A stretch of 64,000 bases of DNA. It comes from Hyphomonas adhaerens MHS-3. Lineage in GTDB: Bacteria > Pseudomonadota > Alphaproteobacteria > Caulobacterales > Hyphomonadaceae. Below the pieces are notes generated by a model. That model had not been told where the DNA came from and made no database searches. It saw nothing but the letters and a program-made list of their open reading frames with translations. The stretch covers positions 682,001 to 746,000 of the forward strand of contig NZ_ARYH01000001.1 of assembly GCF_000685235.1 (NCBI RefSeq), in the 5' to 3' direction. The position numbers and the translations under genes were made by a program. Positions within the stretch are counted from its first letter, which is position 1. Each line of letters begins with the position of its first letter. Positions 36,194 through 45,343 of the stretch are shown here, piece after piece.

Positions 36194-37059
36194 ATCATGC
36201 TCTTGAGGGCTCGGATCACCGTCACGCGGGCGGCAAGACGCGCAGCAAGACCGGCGATCACCGGGGTCATCACCAGAACGACAAGATCGGTATAGTCGAG
36301 ACTGAGTTCCGGCAGCAGGCCAGCATGCCCGCCATGGGCCCGGGCGGCAAAGATTGCAGCCGCCGCCGCGCCGAGCGCCAGCAACGCTCCGACCGCCCCG
36401 GCGCGCAGGCCGAGCACCCAGAACCGCCGCTCGAACAGGCTGGCAATGAAACGGTCGCGCGCGCCCGACAGGTGCAGGACATCGACAATGTCCCGCCGGG
36501 CCAGCAAGGCTGCATGAGTCGCAAAGGCGATCACGGCAACGGCTGTCGACGCGAGCAGCGCCACGGCGGTGAGCGCGATCAGGCGCGTGATGGCCAGCAC
36601 GCGGCGCACGTCACCGGCCCAGTCCGCATGCTCATCGACGGCGCTGTCATAGCCCGCCTCCGTCAGGACGCGCTGCAGGGTCGGGCCCATGTCCACCGCG
36701 CCCGGATCGGCCGTCACGGCGATCAGCTGTGGCAGCGGCAGGCTGTCGGGCAGGCCCCGATTGCCGAAATTCGGTTCCAGCAGCTTGTCGATTTCCTCCT
36801 TGGACAGGAGGTGCGCCGCAGTGACGCCGTCGGTCTTCTCGATCAGTTTCCGGGCATCCTCAGCCGCTCGCCGGTCGACATCCTGCAATGTGACCGTCAT
36901 TTCGCCTTCCACTTCCGCCGTCCAGGCCCGGGCCGCCCCGTAAGTGGACTTGGCCGACAGGGCGGCGAGCGCAGCAAGGAAACAGAGCGCCGCGACGACA
37001 AAGAACAGCGCCGCCTCGCGCGCGTCTTCGACCGGCAGAAGGGGAGTTTCACGCGCCAT
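36190..37059 (-). CDS. ftsX: Cell division protein FtsX
   Basis: Permease-like partner of FtsE, 289 residues with four transmembrane segments (about 18-36, 160-185, 212-240 and 257-280) and a large extracytoplasmic loop between the first and second. FtsEX couples ATP use to septal amidase activation. The N-terminal LLPVEDAREAALFF fits the family. ftsX starts one base before the ftsE stop (TGATG overlap). Confidence 0.94.
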   Translation of the reverse strand: MARETPLLPVEDAREAALFFVVAALCFLAALAALSAKSTYGAARAWTAEVEGEMTVTLQDVDRRAAEDARKLIEKTDGVTAAHLLSKEEIDKLLEPNFGNRGLPDSLPLPQLIAVTADPGAVDMGPTLQRVLTEAGYDSAVDEHADWAGDVRRVLAITRLIALTAVALLASTAVAVIAFATHAALLARRDIVDVLHLSGARDRFIASLFERRFWVLGLRAGAVGALLALGAAAAAIFAARAHGGHAGLLPELSLDYTDLVVLVMTPVIAGLAARLAARVTVIRALKSMM

Positions 37060-37826
37060 CAGTCTTCCGCCTTTGTCGGGTCGGTCCGCCGGCGGCCGGC
37101 CATGCCGTCTCCGCCATACTCCACGTCGCGCACCAGGAGGCCATTGTTCAGCCGGTAAACAGGCGCTTCCACCTGCCGCACGAGGCCGAGGTCATGCGTC
37201 GCGATGATCACCGTCGTGCCCCGGCGCTTGTTCAGCTCCAGGAACAGGCGCATCAGGCGCGACCCCATTTCCGGGTCGACATTCCCGGTCGGCTCGTCAG
37301 CAATCAGGATGTCCGGCTGGGTCACGACGGCGCGCGCGATGGCGACGCGCTGCTGTTCCCCGCCTGACAGCGTCGGCGGGCGGGCATGCAGGCGCTTGCC
37401 AAGACCCACCCAGGCCAGCAATTCCTCCACATCGGCCCGGTAGTCGGCATCCTTGCGGCCCACAACGCGCAGCGGCAGGGCAACATTCTCATATGCTGAC
37501 AGGTGTTCCAGCAGGCGGAACTCCTGAAAGACGACCCCCACCCGACGGCGCATCGCCGACAGCTGGTCGCGGGCCAGGCGCCCCGTAGGGCGGCCAAACA
37601 GGGAAACGTCGCCCCGTGTCGGCTTCAGCGCCAGGTACAACAGTTTGAGAAGGCTGGATTTTCCAGCACCGGACGCGCCTGTCAGGAAAGTGAAAGATCC
37701 CTGTTTCAGGCTGAGATCAATACCGCTAAGAACGTCATCCGAAGTGTCGTAGCGTAACGACACGTTATCCAGACGCACAGCAATATCGTCAAAAGGGTCG
37801 AGTCTCGAGAGGTTCATCGGCTCCAT
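37059..37826 (-). CDS. ftsE: Cell division ATP-binding protein FtsE
   Basis: ABC ATPase of the FtsEX complex, 255 residues. Walker A GASGAGKSS near 50-58, Q-loop FQEFRLLEH, signature LSGGEQQR, Walker B ILIADEPTGNVD, and the H-loop IIATHD are all present. Two in-frame ATGs (37826 and 37817) are possible starts; GGAG lies just before the second. First gene of the operon that continues to alkA. It is divergent from the zinc-ribbon gene across 53 nt. Confidence 0.95.
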   Translation of the reverse strand: MEPMNLSRLDPFDDIAVRLDNVSLRYDTSDDVLSGIDLSLKQGSFTFLTGASGAGKSSLLKLLYLALKPTRGDVSLFGRPTGRLARDQLSAMRRRVGVVFQEFRLLEHLSAYENVALPLRVVGRKDADYRADVEELLAWVGLGKRLHARPPTLSGGEQQRVAIARAVVTQPDILIADEPTGNVDPEMGSRLMRLFLELNKRRGTTVIIATHDLGLVRQVEAPVYRLNNGLLVRDVEYGGDGMAGRRRTDPTKAED

Positions 37827-37879
37827 CGATTGGCCCGGATGGCTGGATTATTGAGGCGAATTGCAGGAAAGACCAAGGC

Positions 37880-38596
37880 ATGATCCTCACCTGCCCGAAA
37901 TGTGAGACACAGTATTTCGCCGATGACTCAACAATCGGTGAAAGCGGCCGCACTGTGAAGTGCGCCGCCTGCGGGCATTCGTGGTTTGTCGCCCCGATCG
38001 GGCTGGAAACAGACAAGGCCGGCGCCAGCCCGGCAGCCGCCCATGAAATCTACCGCGAACGGGTGCGCGAACAGCGCCGCCGCAAAAGCCGCACGGCAGC
38101 CCTGCTCTCCTGGATCGGCACGGCGGTCCTGTTCTTTGTGCTGGGCGTCGCCGCCATCATGTTCCGCAATGATGTGGTGAAAGTGCTTCCGCAAGCGGCC
38201 GGCGCCTACAAGATGGCCGGCTTCACGGTGAACCGGTTCGGCATCGAATTCGCCGATATCGAACGCTCGCGGACCTTCAACGACACGATCCCCGTCGTCA
38301 CCGTCTCCGGCCGGGCCGAAAACGTGGCCCGCTCCACGGTCAACACCCCGCTGGTGAAGGTCGACCTGAAAGACGAGCGCGGCCGGACCGTCGCCACCCG
38401 GTATGGTGCGATCCAGCCGGCCCGCCTGTCCGCCGGATCCGACGGCCGTTTCCAGGTCGTGCTGGAACAGGCCCCCATGGAAAGCTTCCAGATCGAATTG
38501 TCCCTGGTCGACAGGGCGGACGCCCCCAGGGACGCCCTGGCGCCCCCGGACGACGAGGCGGCGCCTGAAACGCCCGACGGAAACGAGACGGAATGA
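37880..38596 (+). CDS. MJ0042-type zinc-ribbon/DUF3426 membrane protein
   Basis: 238 residues. The first 35 form a zinc ribbon with four cysteines (CPKC and CAAC). A transmembrane segment (about 78-96) is followed by a DUF3426-like domain. Such proteins are widely conserved in alphaproteobacteria next to ftsE; the function is not established. The stop overlaps the hpt start by 4 nt (ATGA). Confidence 0.88.
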   Translation: MILTCPKCETQYFADDSTIGESGRTVKCAACGHSWFVAPIGLETDKAGASPAAAHEIYRERVREQRRRKSRTAALLSWIGTAVLFFVLGVAAIMFRNDVVKVLPQAAGAYKMAGFTVNRFGIEFADIERSRTFNDTIPVVTVSGRAENVARSTVNTPLVKVDLKDERGRTVATRYGAIQPARLSAGSDGRFQVVLEQAPMESFQIELSLVDRADAPRDALAPPDDEAAPETPDGNETE

Positions 38597-39123
38597 GCGA
38601 CAACACGAACATCGAAGTGATCGTCCCGGAAGACCAGCTGATGGCCCGGATCGACGAACTGGCTGACCGGCTGGCCCCGCGCCTGACGGGCGACTGGACG
38701 GTCGTCTCCATCCTGATCGGCGCGACGCCCTTCACGTCTGACCTGATGAAAGCGCTGGCCCGGCGCGACATTCACCCGATGCTGGATGTGATCTGGCTGG
38801 AGAGCTATCGCGATGCCCGCGAAAGCTCCGGCCGCGTGGTCGTGCGCGCGGACCTGTCACGGCAGGTGAAAGATCGCGGCGTGCTGCTGCTGGACGATGT
38901 GTTCGACACAGGCCGGACGCTGGATTTCGCCAAACATCACCTTCTGGCCAAGGGCGCGAAGGAAGTCATCACCTGCACGCTGACCCAGAAGCCCTGGGCC
39001 CCGCGCGGAGAGAAAGGCGTCGATTTCTGCGCCTTCGATTCCCCGGGCCGCTACCTTGTCGGCTACGGCATGGACGACGCCGGCAAATATCGCGGCCTGC
39101 CTTATATTGGCGCGCTGGACTGA
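38593..39123 (+). CDS. hpt: Hypoxanthine phosphoribosyltransferase family protein
   Basis: Purine salvage: transfers phosphoribose from PRPP to hypoxanthine or guanine; 176 residues. The PRPP loop VLLLDDVFDTGRTL and the KAKGA...VITCTLTQKP segment match the family. The ligand specificity is not certain because phosphoribosyltransferases share this motif. Translationally coupled with the upstream zinc-ribbon gene. Confidence 0.9.
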   Translation: MSDNTNIEVIVPEDQLMARIDELADRLAPRLTGDWTVVSILIGATPFTSDLMKALARRDIHPMLDVIWLESYRDARESSGRVVVRADLSRQVKDRGVLLLDDVFDTGRTLDFAKHHLLAKGAKEVITCTLTQKPWAPRGEKGVDFCAFDSPGRYLVGYGMDDAGKYRGLPYIGALD

Positions 39124-39141
39124 TGAGGGATCGGAAGCGCG

Positions 39142-39663
39142 ATGACGGAGCCACACGCGCTAAGGAACCAGCTTGCCGCTTTTGACCGGAAGTCTCCCTC
39201 CGTCCTCACTGAGGCGGCGGCAACATATGGATCCGGCGAGACCTATTTCGGTATGCTGGCAGATCTGTCTGCGGATGAAGACGATGCGGTTTCGTCCGGC
39301 GCGACCTGGCTGATCAAGCATCACGCCGAAAACGGTGAGGCGCTTGCCCCGGATCAGTGCGTGACGCTGGCAAACCACCTCGACCGGATCACGGCCTGGG
39401 ATGCGCAGCTGCACATCTGCCAGAGTGCACGCCTCCTGCCCTATCCGGACAAAGTGACAGATCGCCTCCTCACCTTTGCCCGCCCGTTGCTGGCGCACAG
39501 GCGCCCTTTCCTGCGGGCCTGGTCACTGGATCTTCTCTGCCACCTCGCTGAGCGCGATCCGGGCATCACCGCCGAAGCCGAAAAGGTCCTCGCACTTGCA
39601 GAAGAAGATCCGGCCGCCTCCGTCCGCGCACGCGCACGCAACCTCAGGAAAGCACGGCGCTAG
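39142..39663 (+). CDS. Hypothetical helical-repeat (HEAT-like) protein
   Basis: 173 residues made of paired amphipathic helices (ATWLIKHHAENG, ITAWDAQLHICQSARLL, RAWSLDLLCHLAER...) consistent with HEAT-like repeats. No signal peptide. GGAAGCGCG precedes the ATG. Nineteen nucleotides after hpt, so probably in the same transcript. Function unknown. Confidence 0.78.
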   Translation: MTEPHALRNQLAAFDRKSPSVLTEAAATYGSGETYFGMLADLSADEDDAVSSGATWLIKHHAENGEALAPDQCVTLANHLDRITAWDAQLHICQSARLLPYPDKVTDRLLTFARPLLAHRRPFLRAWSLDLLCHLAERDPGITAEAEKVLALAEEDPAASVRARARNLRKARR

Positions 39664-39674
39664 CTGGCACCAGT

Positions 39675-40661
39675 TCAGAGGATCGCGGGGATAACCCGGT
39701 CTGGCGGGCGGTGGCCGTCGGCGAAGGTCTTGATGTTGATGATGACCTTCTCACCCATCTCGGTGCGGCCCTCGATCGTGGCCGAACCCATGTGCGGCAG
39801 CAGCAGCACGTTCGGCAGGCCGATCAGCTCTTCATTCACGGCCGGTTCGCGTTCGAACACGTCGAGCCCCGCTCCGGCCAGCTTGCCGGCCTTGATGGCG
39901 CGGGCGAGCGCGGCCTCGTCGATCACTTCGCCGCGGGCGGTGTTCACGATGAAGGCTTCCGGCTTCATCAGCTCGATCCGGCGGGCATTCATCAGGTGGA
40001 ACGTCGCCGGTGTATGCGGGCAGTTGATGGAGACGATATCCATCCGGGCCAGCATCTGGTCGAGGCTGTCCCAATAGGTCGCTTCCAGCTGTTCCTCGAC
40101 CCGGGCCCCGACCGGCTTGCGGTTGTGATAATGGATTTGCAGGCCGAAGGATTTTGCCCGGCGCGCGACGGCCTGGCCGATCCGGCCCATGCCGATGATG
40201 CCGAGGCGCTTGCCGGCAAGGCGGCGGCCCAGCATCCAGGTCGGCGTCCAGCCATCGAAACCGCCGGCATCCATGATCTGCGCGCCTTCATTCAGGCGGC
40301 GCGGCACGGCAAGGATCAGCGACATGGCGACATCGGCCGTGTCATCGGTCAGCACGCCCGGCGTGTTGGTCACGGTGATGCCGCGCTGGATGGCGCTCTG
40401 CACGTCGATATTGTCCACACCAGCGCCAAACTGGGCGATGAGGCGCAGCTGCTCGCCTGCGCGCGCAAGCAGGCGGCCGTCGATATGGTCGGTCACGGTG
40501 GGCACCAGCACATCGGCGGTCTGCATCGCCTCGGCCAGTTCTTCCTGTGTGAACGGGTGATCGTCCTCATTGAGGCGGGCGTCGAACAACTCCTTCATCC
40601 GCAATTCCACCGCGGCCGGCAGTTTGCGAGTGACGACGATCTTCAGCTTCCTGGTCGGCAT
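39675..40661 (-). CDS. D-2-hydroxyacid dehydrogenase (glyoxylate/hydroxypyruvate reductase type)
   Basis: 328 residues of the D-isomer-specific 2-hydroxyacid dehydrogenase family. NAD(P)-binding GMGRIGQAVARRAKSFG, catalytic Arg in NTARGEVIDE, Glu and the proton-relay His in LLPHMGSAT are present. The family reduces glyoxylate or hydroxypyruvate; the specific substrate is not decided by sequence. The ATG at 40661 has AAGGG about 6 nt upstream. Divergent from the SH3 gene. Confidence 0.92.
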   Translation of the reverse strand: MPTRKLKIVVTRKLPAAVELRMKELFDARLNEDDHPFTQEELAEAMQTADVLVPTVTDHIDGRLLARAGEQLRLIAQFGAGVDNIDVQSAIQRGITVTNTPGVLTDDTADVAMSLILAVPRRLNEGAQIMDAGGFDGWTPTWMLGRRLAGKRLGIIGMGRIGQAVARRAKSFGLQIHYHNRKPVGARVEEQLEATYWDSLDQMLARMDIVSINCPHTPATFHLMNARRIELMKPEAFIVNTARGEVIDEAALARAIKAGKLAGAGLDVFEREPAVNEELIGLPNVLLLPHMGSATIEGRTEMGEKVIINIKTFADGHRPPDRVIPAIL

Positions 40662-40795
40662 GAGCACCCTTTGTATCTTTTATATTCGACTCTGCGGAGG
40701 CCTTAGCAAAGCCCTGACGGAACGCCAATGCCGAAGATTTTACGGCTAATTCACCAGAGCGTGGAATCTTGTCGCAGAATTCGCTTTGGAAGCAG

Positions 40796-41305
40796 ATGCA
40801 CATGAAGTGGGCACCCTTTCTTATCTCGGCCGTGTTCTTCCTTGGAGGGGCCGCCATGGCACAGGCACCGGAACTGGTGCGGGTGTCGCGATTCTCGGGA
40901 AAACCCGTCCCCCGTTTCGAAACGCTGAAATTTGCCATGGTCAACGGACGGGCGGGCCCGTCCAAACAGCATCCGGTGCTGTGGGAATACCAGCGCAAGG
41001 GCCTGCCCCTGCTGGTGATCAAGGAAAGCCAGAACTGGCGGCGCGTGCGCGACCCCTCCGGCACCGAAGTCTGGGTCCATGCCCGCATGCTGGAAGACGG
41101 CCACAAGGCCTATGTGCAAACCCCCACCGTGCTGCGCCAGGACCCGATGCCGGGGGCAGAGGCTGTGGCCGATCTCGGACGGGGCGTTCTGGTCGATCTC
41201 GGCGCCTGCACACGGGGCTGGTGCCGCGTGCGGGCCCAGGATTTCCGGGGCTATGCGCCCGAACCGTCGCTGTGGGGCGCCGACCCCGGTGAAACGGGCC
41301 TCTGA
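40796..41305 (+). CDS. Secreted SH3-like domain protein
   Basis: 169 residues: a signal peptide (MHMKWAPFLISAVFFLGG... cleaved near AMAQA), then two tandem bacterial SH3-like units (NGRAGPSKQHPVLWEYQRKG... and QTPTVLRQDPMPGAEAV...). The GxGP...W-x-x-V pattern is that of the SH3_4 family, often peptidoglycan-binding or envelope-sensing. The start at 40796 has GGAAGC upstream; an in-frame TTG at 40769 is unlikely. Its role is unknown. Confidence 0.85.
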   Translation: MHMKWAPFLISAVFFLGGAAMAQAPELVRVSRFSGKPVPRFETLKFAMVNGRAGPSKQHPVLWEYQRKGLPLLVIKESQNWRRVRDPSGTEVWVHARMLEDGHKAYVQTPTVLRQDPMPGAEAVADLGRGVLVDLGACTRGWCRVRAQDFRGYAPEPSLWGADPGETGL

Positions 41306-41388
41306 GGCCAAAACAGCGCCATATGAGTTGACAATCCGGGCGGTCCAGTGCCTTCAAGTCCGGTTACAGACGCTGAGGAAAACTACGC

Positions 41389-41925
41389 ATGTCCGGACCG
41401 CACGACTTTCACACGCCCCAATCTTCCTACTCCAAGGAAGACCTGCTCGAATCCGGCAAGGGTGGCTATTTCGGTCCCGGCAACGCCCAGCTTCCGGCCC
41501 CGCCGATGCTGATGATGGACCGGATCACCGAGATCACCATGGATGGCGGCCAGTTCGGCAAGGGCCATGTGGTCGCCGAACTCGATATCACGCCGGACCT
41601 CTGGTTCTTCGAATGCCACTTCCCGGGCGACCCCGTCATGCCGGGCTGCCTGGGCCTTGATGCGATGTGGCAGATCGTCGGCTACTGGCTTGGCTGGTCG
41701 GGCAGCCCCGGCAAGGGCCGCGCCCTCGGCGTTGGCGATGTGCGCTTCACCGGCGAAATCACGCCCGACAAGAAGCTGGTACGCTACGAAATCGACATGA
41801 AGCGCGTGCGCCGCGGCAAGCTGGTCCTCGGCATCGCCGATGGCCGCGTCTATGTCGATGACGAGCATGTCTACACCGCCACCGACATGCGCGTCGGCCT
41901 GAAGAATATGGACCAGCCGGCCTGA
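41389..41925 (+). CDS. fabA: 3-hydroxydecanoyl-ACP dehydratase/isomerase
   Basis: Introduces the double bond of unsaturated fatty acids by dehydrating and isomerising C10 intermediates; 178 residues. The hot-dog active site is His77 ([12 protein letters not shown]) and Asp91 (GLDAMWQ), matching E. coli His70 and Asp84. In most alphaproteobacteria fabA is followed by fabB, but here the next gene is fabI. Confidence 0.96.
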   Translation: MSGPHDFHTPQSSYSKEDLLESGKGGYFGPGNAQLPAPPMLMMDRITEITMDGGQFGKGHVVAELDITPDLWFFECHFPGDPVMPGCLGLDAMWQIVGYWLGWSGSPGKGRALGVGDVRFTGEITPDKKLVRYEIDMKRVRRGKLVLGIADGRVYVDDEHVYTATDMRVGLKNMDQPA

Positions 41926-41998
41926 TCCGGCGCGCTTGACGGGGGCCAACCGCCCCCCTAGCCGTTCTCTTCAAGGATAAGCAGGAAGGATTCGCGCC

Positions 41999-42814
41999 AT
42001 GGCTGATGACTGGACCCCGCCCGAAGGCACCCTGATGAAGGGCAAGCGCGGCATCGTGATGGGTGTTGCCAACCAGAACTCCATCGCCTGGGGCATCGCC
42101 CAGCAGCTGGCCGCCCAGGGCGCCGAGATCGCCTTCACCTATCAGGGCGAAAACCTTGAGCGCCGCGTGCGCCCGCTGGTCGAGTCCATCGGCATGGACT
42201 TCATGATCCCCGCCGATGTGACCGATGACGCTTCGATGGACGCCGCCTTCGCCTCCGTGAAGGAAAAATGGGGCAAGATCGACTTCCTCGTCCACTCCAT
42301 CGCTTTTGCCGGCAAGGACGAACTGGTCGGCTCCATGGTTGAGAACACCACCCGCGAAGGTTTCCGCCGCGCGATGGACATCTCGGTCTATTCCTTCATC
42401 GACAGCGCCCGCCGCGCGGCAGAAATCATGCCTGATGGCGGCGCAATGATCTGCATGACCTATCTGGGCGCGGAGCGGACCGTGCCGTCCTACAACGTCA
42501 TGGGCGTTGCCAAGGCCGCGCTGGAGGCCTCCACCCGCTATGCCGCGCGTGACCTCGGCACGCAGGGCATCCGCGTCAACGCGATCAGCGCCGGCGCGAT
42601 GCGCACGCTGTCGCTGGCCGGCATCCGCGGCGGCAAGAGCCTGATGGGCACGGGCCGCGACTGGTCCCTCCTCAAGGAAGACACCCGCATGTCCGGCGTC
42701 GCCGGCTGCGCGCTCTACCTCCTGTCAGAGCTCGGCCACTCCATCGCGGGCGAAGTCATCCACGTCGACGCCGGCTTCCACGCCGTCGGCGTTCCGGAGC
42801 TACCGGAAGAATAA
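41999..42814 (+). CDS. fabI: Enoyl-ACP reductase
   Basis: NADH-dependent reduction of trans-2-enoyl-ACP, 271 residues. N-terminal GVANQNSIAWG (dinucleotide-binding), Tyr155, and the catalytic pair Tyr165 and Lys172 (YNVMGVAK) match E. coli Tyr146, Tyr156 and Lys163. 73 nt after fabA with no room for fabB between them. The TAA stop is embedded in ATAA, the start region of the start-less ORF. Confidence 0.96.
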   Translation: MADDWTPPEGTLMKGKRGIVMGVANQNSIAWGIAQQLAAQGAEIAFTYQGENLERRVRPLVESIGMDFMIPADVTDDASMDAAFASVKEKWGKIDFLVHSIAFAGKDELVGSMVENTTREGFRRAMDISVYSFIDSARRAAEIMPDGGAMICMTYLGAERTVPSYNVMGVAKAALEASTRYAARDLGTQGIRVNAISAGAMRTLSLAGIRGGKSLMGTGRDWSLLKEDTRMSGVAGCALYLLSELGHSIAGEVIHVDAGFHAVGVPELPEE

Positions 42815-43041
42815 TCCACCTGCTCGCACAGGGCGGGCATATCGAAATCATCCGCAACGAACACAACAAGCCGGAAGACCTGCTTTGCTTCACCCGCGAT
42901 GGCTGGCGCTATCCGGGCTTCAGCCTGCGCCTCTTCCGAAAGCTGAAGCGCAAACGCGCCATCGCCTCGCAGGGCGGCCAGCCCTACCGCATCACGCGGA
43001 GGGGGCTGGAACTCGTCCGTGCCGAGTTCGATAACCGGTAA
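42811..43041 (+). pseudogene. Start-less ORF after fabI, possible winged-helix protein
   Basis: 76 sense codons with very strong GC third-position bias, so the frame is or was translated. It contains RNEHNKPEDLLCFTRDGWRY, and RITRRGLELVRAEF at the end resembles a wing-helix DNA-binding tail. There is no ATG, GTG or TTG; the first codon is ATA in the sequence GAATAATC. If that A at 42813 were G, this would be ATGA, giving a start overlapping the fabI stop exactly as at neighbouring gene junctions. It may be a real start-lost pseudogene, an ATA-initiated gene, or a sequencing error. Function not recognised. Confidence 0.6.
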
Positions 43042-43081
43042 GTGATGTTGCCGGAAAAGGGGCACATGGTATCGGTGAGGC

Positions 43082-43762
43082 ATGAAAACCTCGCCCGACA
43101 CCCATGTGCCCCTGACCGGCTATGCCGACCTGCCGGAAGACGACATGCTGGCCCGCGCCCTCGCCTTCCATGACCGGATGGCGGCTCGCCGCTCTGTCCG
43201 TCAGTTCTCTGACAAGCCTGTGCCGCAAGACATCATCGAGGCCTGCGTGCGCACGGCGGGCTCTGCGCCTTCCGGCGCGAACCACCAGCCCTGGTATTTC
43301 GCCTGCGTCGGCAGTGCGGAGAAGAAGCGCGAAATTCGCGAAGCGGCCGAGGCCGAGGAACGTGAATTCTATTCCGGCCGCGCGGGCGAGGAATGGCTGG
43401 ACGCCCTCGCCCCGATCGGGACGGATGCCGACAAGCCCTATATGGAAACTGCGCCCTGGCTGATCTGCATCTTTGCCCAGCGCCGCGGCGGCGTGCGCGA
43501 AGGCGAAGACCGCAAGAATTACTACATCCATGAAAGCGTCGGAATCGCCACGGGCCTGCTGATTGCCGCCTGCCATGAGGCAGGCCTCGCCACGCTGGTG
43601 CACACACCGAACCCAATGAAATTCCTGAACCGCATCTGCAACCGTCCGGAGACGGAGAAGCCCTTCCTGATCCTCGTCGCGGGCCACCCGGCAGACGGCG
43701 CGATGGTGCCGAAGCACGCATTGATCAAGAAACCGCTGGACGAGATCGCCGGCTTTCTCTGA
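43082..43762 (+). CDS. Nitroreductase family protein
   Basis: 226-residue FMN-dependent oxidoreductase. N-terminal [13 protein letters not shown] and [13 protein letters not shown] are the typical FMN-phosphate and nitroreductase signature, and [19 protein letters not shown] the second half. Close to the BluB/NfnB-like group, but reductase versus dehalogenase activity cannot be told. 40 nt after the start-less ORF. Convergent with the CAP gene (gap 3 nt). Confidence 0.93.
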   Translation: MKTSPDTHVPLTGYADLPEDDMLARALAFHDRMAARRSVRQFSDKPVPQDIIEACVRTAGSAPSGANHQPWYFACVGSAEKKREIREAAEAEEREFYSGRAGEEWLDALAPIGTDADKPYMETAPWLICIFAQRRGGVREGEDRKNYYIHESVGIATGLLIAACHEAGLATLVHTPNPMKFLNRICNRPETEKPFLILVAGHPADGAMVPKHALIKKPLDEIAGFL

Positions 43763-43765
43763 CGC

Positions 43766-44599
43766 TTAGCGCCCCACCGTCACGGCGGGGCCTGGCAGGC
43801 GGATCGTGTAGTAGAGACCCGGCTGTTCCCCGCGCATCCGGCCATTCGCGGTCAGTTCGATATCCCCATGCAGGCCTGCCGGGATCGCCCGCCCCAGCGC
43901 GACATAGCGATTACCCGCCTGCTTCGCGCCGAAATTCTGGAAGTGCCAGCCGCGCAGGGCGGGCGTCATGTCCAGCCGCTGGCCCGGCCGCATGCGCACC
44001 GGCAGCGGCGCCGGGAGCGCGCCGGTCAGGTCCACAAAGACCTGCGTCACCCAGACACCGGATTTCGTCCGCACCACGCCCATCGCAACGTCGGTAATAT
44101 CGGGATTGAGGATGTTCGCCCGGTGGCCGGGGCTGTCCATCAGATTGCCATGCAGCCGGGCAACGGCATCCCGCTGGTTCCACCGCCCCCGGACGGCTTC
44201 CACCATGGCGACGTTCTCGGCGCTGTATTTGACCAGGGCGCGGCGGTCGAAGGCGGCGACGCGCGCATCATGGTGGCGCCCGTCCGGGCTCTGGTGCCCG
44301 AAGAAACCATTGTACGCCATGTCGAGGCTCTGGAAGCGGGCCGCGTCCAGCAGTTCCGGGCGATAGCGCAGCGGTTTCAGCCCACGCGAGGTACGCTCGT
44401 CATTCACACGCGCCAGGAAATCGGCCTCCATCCGCGCATCGGCAAGATAGCCCGCCGGCCACTGCCGCAGGCAGGGCTGTACGGTTTCAACATAGTCCGC
44501 CACCGTCTGGCCGCGATGGCGCACATCCATATCGCACGCCGCCGCCGGCAAGGCCGCAATCAGGAATCCCATCGCAAGAAACAGCGCACGCATCGTCAT
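43766..44599 (-). CDS. CAP/SCP domain secreted protein
   Basis: 277 residues with an N-terminal signal peptide (cleaved near PAAACD). The CAP (SCP/YkwD) domain has ARVNDERTSRGLKPL, FFGHQSPDG, AENVAM and DSPGHRANILNPDITDVAMG, including the His and Glu residues of the cavity. A second, beta-rich C-terminal part (about 185-277) is unassigned. CAP proteins are secreted, function varies. ATG at 44599 or 44593. Confidence 0.9.
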   Translation of the reverse strand: MTMRALFLAMGFLIAALPAAACDMDVRHRGQTVADYVETVQPCLRQWPAGYLADARMEADFLARVNDERTSRGLKPLRYRPELLDAARFQSLDMAYNGFFGHQSPDGRHHDARVAAFDRRALVKYSAENVAMVEAVRGRWNQRDAVARLHGNLMDSPGHRANILNPDITDVAMGVVRTKSGVWVTQVFVDLTGALPAPLPVRMRPGQRLDMTPALRGWHFQNFGAKQAGNRYVALGRAIPAGLHGDIELTANGRMRGEQPGLYYTIRLPGPAVTVGR

Positions 44600-44656
44600 G
44601 GTCTGCGCATTGTATCGCGCCGAACATGAACAGAACAGTTACAAGCCCCCGCGGGG

Positions 44657-45343
44657 TCAGGTCACCCCGGCGGTCTGGAGGCGCGCCAGCACAGGCGCCA
44701 GCATCCGTTCCAGCGCTTCGCCCGTGGGCCGCACATTGCCATAGGCCGGCAGGCCTTCATCGGCGATCACGAGATCGGCCTCGAATTTCGCCGGATGCGT
44801 CCAGCGGTAATGCGCCGCCCGGACGGTGCCGAGATATTGCTGCAGCACGCTTTCCACATCGCGCCCGCGTTCGACCACGTCCCGGCGGATCCGCCGCGCC
44901 AGGCGCAGATCGTCCGGCGTGTCGACATAGACCGACAGGTCGATCAGCGGCCGGATCTTGGGCATGGACAGCGCGTGAATGCCTTCCAGGATCAGCACCG
45001 GCGCAGGCTCGATCCGCCGCGTCTTTATGCTGCGGTCGTGGCGGTCATAATCATAGATGGGCTGGTCGATCCCCTGCCCGGATTTCAGCGCGCGCAGATC
45101 CTTCACCAGATGGTCCACCTCCTTGGAGGCCGGGGCGTCATAATTGATGGTCGCGATCAGGGCGAGGCGTTCTTCTTCGTTCGCCGGGTCACCGTAGAAG
45201 CTCATCGGGTGATAATAGGCATCCTCCCCGAACATCACGGCCTTGCCGTCCGGCAGATGGTCCAGCAGCGCCTCGGCCAGGGTGGACTTGCCGGAGCCGG
45301 ACCCGCCGGACATCGCGATGAGGAAGGATTTGCGCTTGGTCAT
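44657..45343 (-). CDS. udk: Uridine kinase
   Basis: Pyrimidine salvage: phosphorylates uridine/cytidine; 228 residues. Walker A GGSGSGKST (13-21), the YYHPMSF region, DYDRHDR nucleoside loop, and ILEGIHAL are present. The C-terminal half is conserved with the P-loop nucleoside kinases. Its start lies 160 nt from the divergent decarboxylase gene. Confidence 0.92.
   Translation of the reverse strand: MTKRKSFLIAMSGGSGSGKSTLAEALLDHLPDGKAVMFGEDAYYHPMSFYGDPANEEERLALIATINYDAPASKEVDHLVKDLRALKSGQGIDQPIYDYDRHDRSIKTRRIEPAPVLILEGIHALSMPKIRPLIDLSVYVDTPDDLRLARRIRRDVVERGRDVESVLQQYLGTVRAAHYRWTHPAKFEADLVIADEGLPAYGNVRPTGEALERMLAPVLARLQTAGVT

Noticed and set aside
42715..43101. 128-codon minus-strand frame behind fabI
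   Set aside because: Third-position bias favours the plus strand frame, which also ends in a plausible winged-helix tail.
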